64,000 nucleotides of DNA from Sternotherus odoratus (lineage: Eukaryota; Chordata; Testudines; Kinosternidae), in NCBI GenBank assembly GCA_032164245.1, contig JAVMKO010000020.1:7963206-8027205 (forward strand). The letters run 5' to 3'. Within the stretch, counting starts at the first letter, position 1; every line of letters starts with the position of its first letter. Positions 55,587 through 64,000 of the stretch are shown in pieces. Made by a program: the position numbers and the translations under genes. Below the pieces are notes generated by a model. The model was not told the origin of the DNA. It saw only the letters and a list, made by a program, of their open reading frames with translations, and searched no databases.

Positions 55587-56362
55587 TGTAGTAGGAAGTG
55601 AGCTTGAGACATGAGCCCTTGGATCAGAGGCCTGATATGAGGCCTGAGGCCTGGGCTAAAGTAGTAGTCAAAGCTTTACTTATATAAAGCAAAGACAAGC
55701 TATGGGCAAAAGGCAGGACCTGCTCAAGAATCTGGCAAGAACTGACCTTACCTTTTAGGAGGGGTCAGTGTGTCTTCCCATTTTCAATGGGGAATGTTTT
55801 TGTACCATCCTTGATATTGGGATATCCAGATGTGTTTGTGTGAGTGCCTAGCACTCTGTGCCTAGCACTTAAGAATGTGTATTTCTGCAATATCAGCCTT
55901 GTTCTTGACAGATTCTTGAGCAGGTCCTGCCTTTTGCCCATAGCTTGTCTTTGCTTTATGACCGTACATAATAGAGCTATTCTGATTGCACAACATGTGC
56001 AAGGTGATGGGTGATAACTAGCCACATCAGTTTGTCAGAGGGGCAGTACGTAACTTGTTTGTATCGCGGTCTAAAGATGTATCTCAGAGGGAGTGTCTTT
56101 GTCTAGCCTAGGGAGGAACAGAAAGTCCCACCGTTCATTAAGCTGGTCCATTGTTATGGGCATACATGCATTAGTGGTCCACTAGAGTCTGCAGGATACT
56201 AGTATTGTGGTTCATCAACGACATACCTGGCTGGGTGCCTTTGTGCCTTAACGGATCTGGTGATCATTGAGCGGTTTGCTCGAGATCTACTGTCAGCTGT
56301 CTGAGCAGAGCTGGGACAGCACACACGGAGAACGCACACACGCAGCCCAACATCTGTCAACA
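55587..56362. mobile_element. Probable LTR-like element
   Basis: Begins 'tgtagtagg' and ends 'ctgtcaaca', so TGT...ACA ends. The flanking 'agcaa' (55582-55586) and 'agcta' (56363-56367) make a 5-bp direct repeat with one mismatch, the same length as at the solo LTR nearby. No AATAAA is evident in either orientation at the usual place, and a TATA-like 'tatataaag' at 55681 is close to the left end. It may instead be an unclassified repeat. It contains the strong inverted repeat listed next. Confidence 0.4.
55684..55959. repeat. 59-bp inverted repeat, 158-bp loop
   Basis: Arms 55684-55742 and 55901-55959 are reverse complements at 58 of 59 positions. The single mismatch is G at 55734 against the partner base. 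The left arm starts 'ataaagcaaagacaagctat' and the right arm ends 'agcttgtctttgctttat'. Pairing stops sharply at both arm ends. Confidence 0.97.
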
Positions 56363-56443
56363 AGCTAGTCTATAAAATCTGCCTCTGTAGGTGCTTTTAT
56401 TTCAGAATAGCTAGTTTGGTTAATTTCCCTGCATAGACAAGCC

Positions 56444-57015
56444 ATTACACTAAGATCCTGACCACTTGAAGGCCCCTTTATGCTGCCAGAGAGCCGTAAA
56501 AAGGCTTTGGTATAAAAGAGAATCGTGCCTAATGGAATTCTCCAAAAGAGTTATATACAATTGCAAATAACTAATTTACTGGACAATGATGTTATAATCA
56601 GAGCATTACAAACGCTTGATGGGACAAGCTTTTCTGTGCCCTAGATCTGCTGAAAAGCCAGGGAAGTCTTGATGGCTAATCTAGAGCGTAATGTTTTAAA
56701 TCAAACTAATAACACCCAGCCAGCTTTGATTAGAAGAAAATATTGTAATTATCATCAGCAAAGCTGATGCGGATGATGTAAAGATTATTATCCCATGCAG
56801 TTATTCAACAACCCAGTTACTAGTTTTCTGGGGAATTAACTAGGTGACCTATCACCTCTTTCCCATTTCTAACTTCCCTGATTCAACAGCTTTTCAGGAA
56901 GCTAGGAAGGGCTCCCTTGCTTGAGTATATTTCCGAAGAAGCAATACAGAACAAAACCAGTTCGCACTTCTACAGGGGCTGCTACCCAAAGGATGCAAAA
57001 GCAGCTTGGACAGTC
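56444..57015. other. Unique block; candidate conserved noncoding DNA
   Basis: Repeat-free between two nested-insertion zones. 56500-56830 contains 'gcaaataactaatttactgg', 'gctttgattagaagaaaata' and 'ttgtaattatcatcagcaaa', homeobox- and TCF-like words typical of developmental enhancers, but short words of this kind also occur by chance. Confidence 0.3.
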
Positions 57016-57530
57016 TTGTGGTTAAGGTCCTGGGCACATAGGAAATCTGGTTTCAGTTCTTGGTTTTGCCACAGACTCCCTCTGTGACCATGGGCAAGTC
57101 ACTTAGGCTATGTCTGCACTATAGGCACCGTAACTATGCCATAGTTTAGATGCTTCCTACAGTAATGGAGCAGGTTGTCTGTTACCATGGGAATTCCTCC
57201 TCCCCAGGCAGTAGTAACTCAGCCAATAAATGCATTCTTCCATTGACCTAGCCAAGTCTACACCAGGAGTTAAAGGGAAATAACTACCAGGTTCCGGGGG
57301 TGTGCTTTTTCACATCCCCTGTGTGCGGTAGCTATATCAACTTAACTTCAGAGTGTAAACCGGTCTTTAATCCCTAAGTGCCTCAGCTCCCCATTTGTAA
57401 AACAGAGAAAATAACACTTTCTTTCTCCTACAGAGTGTGTTTAGATAGTAAATTCTCTGGGATCAGTTCTGTCTCTCAGTAGGTTCAAATCCTAGCACAA
57501 TGGGGCCCTAATTTCATTTGAAGGTGCTAC
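57016..57530 (+). repeat. MIR/CORE-SINE-like element interrupted by a MITE
   Basis: The first part, 'gacagtcttgtggttaaggt' to 'ccatgggcaagtcactta' (57105), continues after the MITE as 'aatccctaagtgcctcagct', 'ccccatttgtaaaacagaga' and on to 'cacaatggggccctaatttc'. Removing the MITE restores the standard order. Confidence 0.85.
57106..57366. mobile_element. GTCTACAC-type MITE with TTA target duplication
   Basis: A 261-bp element with left end 'ggctatgtctgcactata' and right end 'agagtgtaaaccggtct'. TTA occurs at 57103-57105 and 57367-57369, on either side. A 3-bp TWA target is the rule for PIF/Harbinger transposons. Internal 'cccctgtgtgcggtagctat' and 'cattgacctagccaagtcta' match the family. 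Confidence 0.8.
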
Positions 57531-57861
57531 TAGATTAAGAACAATAACAACTTTGCTCACAGAAGATAATTATTAGCACTTCCCGCATGACAAAGGCCCT
57601 CATGCGGTCCTATTGAGTGCACCTTATGTCTTTCATAAAGAACAAAGTAAGCTGGTCTTGTAAGAAACAAATTGTGTATTATTAAACCGAGAGAGACAGG
57701 GCTTGATTTTCAAAAAACAGCACCTGTTCTTTCTCTCTAATATACCCGTGAGTATCTGAAGCAAGTGTCCTGAAGTCACCAGAGATACTCCAACTTAATA
57801 CTGGTCTAAGTGAAATCAGAAGCACTCAACCCCCCTAGAGCCAGTTATCACTTACTCCGTT
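57531..57861. other. Unique sequence, no feature recognised
   Basis: Nothing recognised apart from a weak 'gattttcaaaaaacagcacc' repeat trace near 57704. Confidence 0.35.
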
Positions 57862-58200
57862 GCAGTGTTGCCGGCTCTCAGGATTTTATTACGCTTGCTC
57901 CTGGAGCCCTGTGATTACAAGAGACTCTAAGCTTTCATTTTGGGGGAGAGGGGTGGTTCCCTAGCCCTGCTGGTTGCAGAGAAAAGTTTGGAACCTAAAG
58001 TCTCAACAATCTGAAGACTAATAAGAGAAACTAAGATACTAATGATAAAATAAGAATATTATAAAATTTTAAATTATTATGAAAATAAGAGACTAATAAG
58101 ATAAATTTTCTTTCAAAATATCATGATGTTTAAGCAGATCTCATGACTTTTTTTGCATATGACATGATTTTTTTTTAACCGTTCATGTTGGCAATGCTAT
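57862..58200. mobile_element. Probable nonautonomous DNA element, 'gttgcc...ggcaa' ends
   Basis: Imperfect inverted ends 'gcagtgttgccggctct' and 'catgttggcaatgctat' bound an AT-rich interior with 'aatcatgat'-like words. I recall a dispersed turtle repeat of this kind, unnamed here. Confidence 0.45.
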
Positions 58201-58621
58201 AATGCAAGGCTGGACAAATCGGGAAGTTCAGGAGGTTTTAAACCATATTTATGCTCTTTGTATTCTGGGGCAGCAAGGCTCCCATTGAGCTTCAACCACA
58301 GGATAGTATGACCTTATGGTCTGCTTCCCTTGGGCCCAAGTACCCAGATAATAACAGGAACGCAGTGGCCTCTGACTGGACCCCCTCTCCTCCTCCATCC
58401 CAGCGCTCTAGGAGCAGAGCCCTTACCCCAGTTCTGTGCTTCTCAAGGGACCATTCATGCCCACTTTAAAGTTCTTTTGCACTGCCAGAGTGGCCTAAAG
58501 GGGTCAGGGTGTCACTGAGAATATAAAGGTTCAACTGAGCACGATGCTTTCCCTTCTACACTGCATTCCTGTGTGCTGTTCAACCGCTGCCTCATTCTGG
58601 CCGCCTGTCACGCCCTTGGGA
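58201..58621. other. Unique sequence, no feature recognised
   Basis: Two overlapping plus frames of 72 and 62 codons without motifs. Nothing else seen. Confidence 0.4.
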
Positions 58622-58860
58622 GACTTTGGGCTGGTCTTCACTCCCGCAGTGCGGGATCAATCTTCTGGCGATCGGTTTATCGTGTCTTAACAAGACACAA
58701 TAAATCGATCGCCCCGGGCTCCCCCGTCGACTCCAGAACTCCAGCTTGCCGGGAGGCGCAAGCTGGAGTCGACGGGGGAGCACACCGCCACCTGCCGCCG
58801 CCATGGGGATGGCAGGTAAGTCGGCGGCAGATACGCAAACTTCAGCTACGTGATTCACGG
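58622..58860. mobile_element. GC-rich MITE with serial hairpins
   Basis: Starts 'ttgggctggtcttcactccc', a decayed GTCTACAC-type end, and holds four consecutive hairpins: 58642-58656 (6-bp stem, 3-nt loop), 58667-58688 with 58692-58713 (20 of 22 paired), 58718-58748 with 58759-58781 (23 bp, an 8-bp direct duplication in the left arm) and 58794-58800 with 58822-58828. CpG density is high for this window. The right terminus appears truncated after 'aacttcagctacgtgattca'. Confidence 0.85.
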
Positions 58861-59765
58861 GGTTGCTATTTATATAGATAGGTACATGTTAACACACACA
58901 GGTACATACATGGGAGCACTCAGAGTACACTGACCTGCATAGTCTCTGCCAAATAATTGATGTAGCTTCAACCCCCACTCACACCCACCCGCTCACACAC
59001 CACCTCGCCTCCTCAGGAAAAATGTCAATTTATAGAAACCTTAAAAGCCTTGAATTAAAAATCATAAATCACCAGGCATTTCAGTCTAACTGGCTGAATG
59101 GGCTGCCCCCCTCCCCTCCGCTCTTACACTCCTATTGACCTGGAAGGCAGGGGAAGGTGGGAAACAAAGGTCAGAAGGACATTTAAACCCCTTAATTGGT
59201 CCCATTGACCATTGTTTTCTTCACTGTACAGAACCGGCAAGTGGCACCTCATTGAAAGCATAGTGCTGCAGTCTTGGCTGGACCTCCACTTGCCTCATCC
59301 TAAGCCAAGTGCTTAAAGCATGTTCTGCAAAATGAATGGATGCACTTGTCCTTCTGGGCTGATGATAGATGGCCTACCCTCTGCCTGGCTTGGCCCAAAA
59401 TGGTTGCTTTGTGTGTCTCCTTCCTTGCATTCTCTGTGCAAGCTCTCTCTCTTTCTCCAGCTCCTATTCCCCTTGATATGTAGGGCCAGGTTGTATCTGG
59501 AAGACATACAGGTGGGTGCACAAGCAAAGAAAGCCTCCACTTGGCCTTTGAACCCCTGCACATCCAATTCACAGTGTCTGCATTCCCGTGAGTGTCTGCA
59601 TCTTTCTTGAGATCTCAGTGACACAAAGCAGAGGGAGGAGGGTAGAGCATAGAGGCAGAACTGTGAACTTCCCATTCACACCATTCAGCAGAGCACACTG
59701 AAGCACCTAAGGGATTGTGCTCTCAGGTACGGAAACAAGCCACCACCCAGAATGGCTAACCTTTT
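58861..59765. other. Unique sequence, no feature recognised
   Basis: Overlapping frames of 90 and 120 codons (minus) and 96 codons (plus) at 59300-59675 are mutually antiparallel and motif-free. A CA/CCCA-rich stretch lies at 58965-59010. Confidence 0.35.
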
Positions 59766-60030
59766 GGAACAGTCTACACTAGAAAATTAGCTGCTCGGAG
59801 GTGTGAAACCCCCCACTGAGGGACGTAGTTAAGCCAACTCAAGTCACTGTGTAGACAGTGCTAAGTTGACATAAGAATTCTTCCATTAACCTAACTGCCG
59901 CTTTTTGGGGAGATGGATTTACTACAGCAATGGAGGGGGGGAAGGGAATTCTCCCGTTGCCATAGTGAATGTTCACAGTGTCGTGCTGCAGCAGCATCAC
60001 TGCAATGTTTTAACTTTAGACACAGCCTTT
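59766..60030. mobile_element. GTCTACAC-type MITE
   Basis: The left end 'acagtctacactagaaaatt', then 'ctgagggacgtagttaagcc', 'gtgtagacagtgctaagttg' and 'gaattcttccattaacctaa', and the right end 'actttagacacagcc'. One of the better copies. Confidence 0.85.
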
Positions 60031-60319
60031 TTCTGCCTTGTCCAGTTAGGCCCAATCCTGCTAATGTGTGACACGTGTTTCCCTTTAATCATGCAATCTA
60101 ATCATGGGACTAGACTCGTATTTAAAGTTAAGCAGAAGTGTAAACACAGGCAGGTACATGAGGTTGTATGGTGAGTGGATCTGGTTGATTGACTTTTCCT
60201 TTTTCCTTCAAAACGCTTCCCCCTTTCTGGAGATTTCATTGCAAATCAAACATGTTGATTTTAAGCCCAAATGTGTGTATTTATTTCCCATGACAGCTTT
60301 GGAAAAGGGAAACACACAC

Positions 60320-60349
60320 GTACACACACACACACACACACACACACAG
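60320..60349. repeat. (CA)n microsatellite
   Basis: A run of about fourteen CA units after 'aaacacacacgta'. Confidence 0.95.
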
Positions 60350-60429
60350 AGCTTGGAATACCATGGGCATAAACACAGAGAAAGAAAGAGATTTTTGTTG
60401 TTGGAAGTTTTGTTTTTTGATTAAGTGAA

Positions 60430-60651
60430 AATTTTCACAGAAGGTGTCTTTCTTGGATAAAAATGCTTTTTCAGTCAGACAATTGAAAACCCCCCAAATG
60501 TTCTGCTTTTTGGCCATTCTGGCCATATTTGGGGGTTTTTAAAATCGGTTTTTGTCCAAACAAAAATTGATTTTCAAGGGTAGGGTTTTGCCAGGGTTTT
60601 TTATGAAAAGTCACATTTTTTCATGGGGAGAAATAAAGAAACATTTTGACC
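60430..60651. repeat. A/T-rich 'aaaattttcac' dispersed repeat
   Basis: 'gaaaattttcacagaaggtg' near the start and 'gaaacattttgaccaggtct' at the end are recurrent motifs of the fuzzy family seen at 24690 and 31190. Confidence 0.45.
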
Positions 60652-60878
60652 AGGTCTAAAGCTGGTTGACCTAGTTATATTATTCAGCGGTGTGAAAAAG
60701 CCGACCTAAGCCCTGGCATGGATGAATTCTTCTGTCAATCTAGCTACCACCTCTTGAGGGGATGGGTTTACTACAAGGGATGAGAAAAATCCCTTCCATC
60801 ACTGAAGCATGTGTCCACACTACAATGCTGCAGTGGTATAACTGTGCCAGTGTTGTGTTTCTAGTGTACGCTAGGTAA
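60652..60878. mobile_element. GTCTACAC-type MITE
   Basis: Same order as 59766-60030: 'gtctaaagctggttgaccta', 'gaattcttctgtcaatctag', 'ctaccacctcttgaggggat', 'ccacactacaatgctgcagt' and 'ttctagtgtacgctag'. Confidence 0.8.
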
Positions 60879-61334
60879 ATAATTATAGTTCCATCAGAGT
60901 CCCTACTTCCTGTTGCCTTCCTCCTTATTGTCCTCACACCATGGTTAGAGCTTACCCCGGAAAAGAACAATTAAGAGTTTAATGGTGCCAGGTAAGAATG
61001 GTGACTATAATTCAGGCCTCTTTATCTTGCCTGAAGGTCAGTAAAAAGTCGGACTTAAAACTGCTAATGCAGCAGCCTTAGAATAAACTGGATGAAGTAT
61101 TACTCAGGAATATGTCTTCTTCATAAATGAATGGCTTTAAAATGTTTAATTGGAAGATCGTATGTTGTTTTTATCGCCACAGGATGTTTTGTAGTTGTGT
61201 CGATTGGGTAACACAGGACACACATTATGTGCACTGAAATTAGAGTGCTGGCGTGTCTGATGAAATGCAGAAGGCCTTAAATAGATACAGTTGTCAACTG
61301 GAATACAGACTATGTGTCCCACTTAGTTGTAATA
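60879..61334. other. Unique sequence, no feature recognised
   Basis: Nothing recognised. Confidence 0.4.
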
Positions 61335-61580
61335 CAGTAGCTTCTAGATACTCCTGTCAAGATCAAGGCCCGTATGCTGTGAACTGTACAAACACATAGT
61401 GAGAGACATCCCCTTCCCTAAGGAGCTTACACATCTGAATAGCCAAGGCAGTCTTTAAGGGATGAAGGAGAAACACTGAGGTATAGCATGGATGATCAGT
61501 ATTAGAGCTAGGAGCAGAATCCAGGCGCCCGGAGTTCCAGTCCATTGACCCCTAAGGTGGGTCACACTGCCTCTGAAATA
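61335..61580 (-). repeat. MIR/CORE-SINE-like element
   Basis: Reversed order: 'ctgtacaaacacatagtgag', 'agacatccccttccctaagg', 'gagcttacacatctgaatag', 'agagctaggagcagaatcca' and 'gagttccagtccattgaccc', near full length. Confidence 0.8.
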
Positions 61581-62517
61581 CAAGGTGGTTTGCAAAACAC
61601 ATAAAAGATCAAGATTGTTGCCACCCAAGTGTTTCTGATCTCTCAGATAAAGACAACCAATCAGGGAATAATTCAGACACAAGCAGGCACTAAGGTATCA
61701 CCGTGAGTATGTTTGACTGTGGGGCCGGGTGAAATAGAAAAACCTAATGGATGGATGGATGTGGCCTGGTATACACTAGATTTTCAGGGTTGTTACCATG
61801 ATACCGGGACAAATGAGAGGATTCCCAAAAATGTCTAGTGGAACAGGTTTGTGTATCTATATGTGAATAAGATACAATGTGTGTGCATATAGCTCTCACT
61901 ATATCGTGCACACCTGCCTATAGAATACATGTGTGAATAGATGTAACGGTTTAATTGCCATGAATTCGGGATCACCTGCCTAACTTGGATGTGGTTGTGG
62001 CAGGGAGTGTGCTATGTAGGTCAAGGACAATGTCTCAACATTTAACTGTTCTGTTTATCTCCTCAATTGGGACTTCAGCTGACATCGTTTTTTGACTGCT
62101 GTGTATTTCTCCCTAACAACCAGACATCAGTATTTAATAAGGGATGAACTGATAGGATTATCCCTTCCTTTTGAATCCATTTAGATATAGCGTGCCCAAA
62201 GGGGGCTGCAACTAACCTCTTCCTGATTATGAGATGGGGGTTCCAATGGTATCCACAGAAGATGCTGCAGTTTAGAACAGTTGTTTATCTCCATGCTAGG
62301 AAAAGGGGATTTACTCTTGACCTAACTGCTCCATGCCACTGGGGTGGAGTTTTTTTTAGCCATAATCCATCGCTAAACGTGCCATAATACCTGGCGCTTT
62401 AATCACCTTCAGCATCACTGCTCTGTGCCAAATAATTTAATGGAATAACACACACCCTAAATAAGATGGATCATGCACAAAAAGTAATTGGCGTGCCAGT
62501 GGGACACTTCCACTGCT
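61581..62517. other. Mostly unique; (GATG)n and MITE-end trace near 61750-61790
   Basis: 'ggatggatggatg' is followed by 'ggcctggtatacactagatt', which resembles a GTCTACAC-type end without a matching partner. Otherwise nothing is recognised. Confidence 0.35.
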
Positions 62518-62642
62518 TGCATCCGACGAAGTGGGTATTAGCCCACGAAAGCTTATGCTTCAAAACTTTATAGTTAGTCTTTAAGGTGCCACAGGACTTT
62601 GTTACCTCTGCTATTCCAGACTAACACGGCTACCTCTCTGAT
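62518..62642 (-). mobile_element. Short TSD-flanked repeat family, copy E
   Basis: A 125-bp nearly full-length copy, plus-strand 'tgcatccgacgaagtgggta' to 'cggctacctctctgat'. Hairpin gtggg/cccac and GAAA are intact. I could not find a convincing target duplication around this copy. Confidence 0.85.
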
Positions 62643-63464
62643 TAGTGGCATTACAAAGTGTTGTAAGGAGCAATGGTGATCATGCAGTAATTGGCGCAGT
62701 AATCTCTGTCTTCTGCTAGGTCATTGAGGGAAGTCTTCAATTTACTCTTCTTTGCAGTCAAATATTGGAATCTAGCAGACATCCTAACCAGCTGGTGTGC
62801 TGTAAATCACGCCAATAACATGGCTCCCCTTGCAAAACTTTCATTATTATTCAAACAGCCATGAGGAGAGCGAAACAAATAGCTCCACACAAATACCTGT
62901 CCCAAAGGAAGGTCAGTTACAGTATCAAGAGGATACCAGGAACAATCTTCTGAAAGATAAACAGAGCAAAGATATGTTACAGCAGTGATTTAATCTCCCC
63001 TGATTGCTGATTGACATTTGAAGGCTGTCACTAAAAAATAAGTCATGTTCATGGCATTTCTGACCCCTCATCAGTCATTTTAATTTATGCTCTCATATAT
63101 TTCAAATATGTTCTCAAGGTGACCGGAAACTGGAAAGCTGTTCAGATTGGGATTTTTTAAAATAAAAACCACAGGAGGGAAATGTTACTGAATGTAAAGG
63201 TTTAAATTTGAATCAGTTTTCCTTTTTCTCCCTCATCGAGGGGAAAGAAAAAGCCTTTATGTCAGTGAAATCTTTACAAGGGAGTAGTGTATTATAATCA
63301 TCGTCCCTTTCAAAAAGAGAGTCTCATCGCACCGTTCATCCAGGGAGTTCAAAGTGCCTTCCAAACATCCCAGTTTTGCAAAGAGTTATTAAATAGGGAC
63401 TGAACCGCTGTCTATTGAAATCCTTGGATCAGTCCATTTGGTAACAATTCTAGGAAGCCTCTCC
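62643..63464. other. Unique block; candidate conserved noncoding DNA
   Basis: Repeat-free for 0.8 kb. It includes 'gtaaatcacgccaataacat', 'ctgattgctgattgacattt' and 'cactaaaaaataagtcatgt', which read like conserved noncoding sequence. Not testable here. Confidence 0.3.
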
Positions 63465-63590
63465 ATTCAGGACAGCACTTAAGCACATGCTTAATTTTAA
63501 GCACATACTTAAGTCCCATAGAAGTCCATGGAACTTGAGCACATTTTTATCCTTAAACACATGAGCTTTCCTGAATTGGGGACTTAGTGA
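63465..63590. repeat. 'cttaagcacatgcttaa' dispersed repeat
   Basis: Palindromic words 'cttaagcacatgcttaattt' and 'aagcacatacttaagtccca' with 'gctttcctgaattggggac', the family also seen at 29590-29765. Confidence 0.55.
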
Positions 63591-63599
63591 AATAAAAAG

Positions 63600-63655
63600 T
63601 AATGTACCTATTTTACAGATGGGCAAATGGAGGCACACAGAGGTTAACAGTGGGT
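63600..63655 (-). repeat. MIR/CORE-SINE-like fragment
   Basis: 'cctattttacagatgggcaa' and 'atggaggcacacagaggtta' are reversed MIR blocks, cut off by the following MITE. Confidence 0.7.
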
Positions 63656-63895
63656 CTACAGAGCAATCTGAGGTGTGATCGCAGTGCGGGGAGACATCCT
63701 GCACAAGCCTTTTGTGTGTTAAAAATAGTAGTATAAACGTGGCAGTATGGGCTTCAGACCATGCTGTACAAACACAATGGATTCCTACTTTCATTGCTGA
63801 AGTCTTCACTGCTGCATCTATGCTGCTATTTTTAGCCATAGTAGTATGGGTGTGTCTATCTGAGCTGCAAACAAACCTCCATTTGCAGTGCAGAC
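63656..63895. mobile_element. GTCTACAC-type MITE
   Basis: The left end 'ggtctacagagcaatctgag' and right end 'catttgcagtgcagacata' are imperfect inverted termini. The 158-codon minus-strand frame 63926-63450 runs through it and the two preceding repeats, so it is not a gene. Confidence 0.6.
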
Positions 63896-63942
63896 ATATT
63901 CTGAGTGAATTCTCAAAAAGCACCACAGAAACCAGTGACTAA

Positions 63943-64000
63943 GGCCTGGGCTACACTGGGAGGTGGGGGGAGTTAAACTAATATACGCAATCTCAGCTAC
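63943..64000. mobile_element. GTCTACAC-type MITE, cut by the window edge
   Basis: Begins 'aggcctgggctacactggga' and continues to 'atctcagctac', the same word order as the GC-rich element at 58.6 kb ('cttcagctacg'). Only the left end lies in the window. Confidence 0.65.

Larger units (their letters stand above)
55550..56443. mobile_element. MITE split by an LTR-like insertion
   Basis: The left end 'gggcttgtctacatgggg' at 55550 and right end 'ccctgcatagacaagcc' ending at 56443 are inverted GTCTACAC-type termini. About 32 bp of left arm and 80 bp of right arm pair imperfectly ('agttaac' with 'gttaatt'). The 776-bp interior (55587-56362) is unrelated. Confidence 0.6.

Noticed and set aside
59300..59675. 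Overlapping 90-, 96- and 120-codon frames as a possible exon
   Set aside because: They are antiparallel to one another without motif or codon bias.
62490..62660. Target-site duplication around the last short-repeat copy
   Set aside because: Only the five-base word 'agtgg' is shared by the flanks, which is not distinguishable from chance.
63450..63926. 158-codon minus-strand open frame
   Set aside because: It runs across a dispersed repeat, a MIR-like fragment and a MITE; a frame spanning unrelated repeats is accidental.

Overview
This window looks like a stretch of a vertebrate nuclear genome without genes, most likely from a cryptodiran (hidden-necked) turtle. The strongest evidence is a complete-looking SINE at 55061-55267 (minus strand). 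It has a tRNA-like head with recognisable A and B boxes joined to a CR1-like tail, the architecture described for the turtle Pol III/Cry SINE family. The rest of the repeat content agrees: several CR1 LINE remnants, many old MIR/CORE-SINE-like copies, hAT-type nonautonomous elements with TIRs of the AGGGGT.CTCAA kind, and many palindromic elements with GTCTACAC ends. A crocodilian is the main alternative. Family names come from memory of these repeats, not from a search.

I found no host protein-coding exon, tRNA, rRNA or ncRNA gene. The only open frames with recognisable coding ancestry are broken CR1 reverse-transcriptase pieces at 21959-22739 (plus) and 44715-45155 (minus). The other open frames are short, lack family motifs and often lie in repeats. 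The window is therefore intergenic or lies inside a large intron.

Layout. 1-10 kb: old MIR-like and MITE-like remnants, a CR1 3' region at 6990-7455, and a GC-richer patch near 8.5-9.2 kb. 11-21 kb: a short TSD-flanked repeat inserted in a MIR-like element (11.2 kb), a CR1 3' end (13.8-14.3 kb), a second copy of the short repeat beside a foldback MITE (17.3-17.9 kb), a long unique block (18.6-20.8 kb), and a hAT element in AT-rich DNA (21 kb). 21.7-23 kb: the largest CR1 fragment. 27.5-29 kb: a hAT nested in a MIR-like element and an inverted double copy of the short repeat. 30-41 kb: mostly unique, with scattered repeats. 42 kb: a decayed tandem array. 44.7-45.4 kb: CR1, minus strand. 47.6 kb: a large polypyrimidine microsatellite. 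48.3-57.5 kb: the densest mobile-element zone, with a long unclassified repeat, a short-repeat copy, an inverted tRNA-like pair, a CR1 with an internal duplication, a solo LTR, the Cry-type SINE, an LTR-like insertion inside a MITE, and a MITE inside a MIR-like element. 58-64 kb: four or more GTCTACAC-type MITEs, one GC-rich with serial hairpins, a last copy of the short repeat, and a unique block.

The most interesting items are the short repeat family (five copies, four with 10-13 bp direct repeats at their ends, and a conserved hairpin resembling a degenerate hammerhead-ribozyme core), the 59-bp inverted repeat at 55684-55959 with one mismatch, the serial hairpins at 58642-58828, and several nested insertions whose target-site duplications can be read directly.
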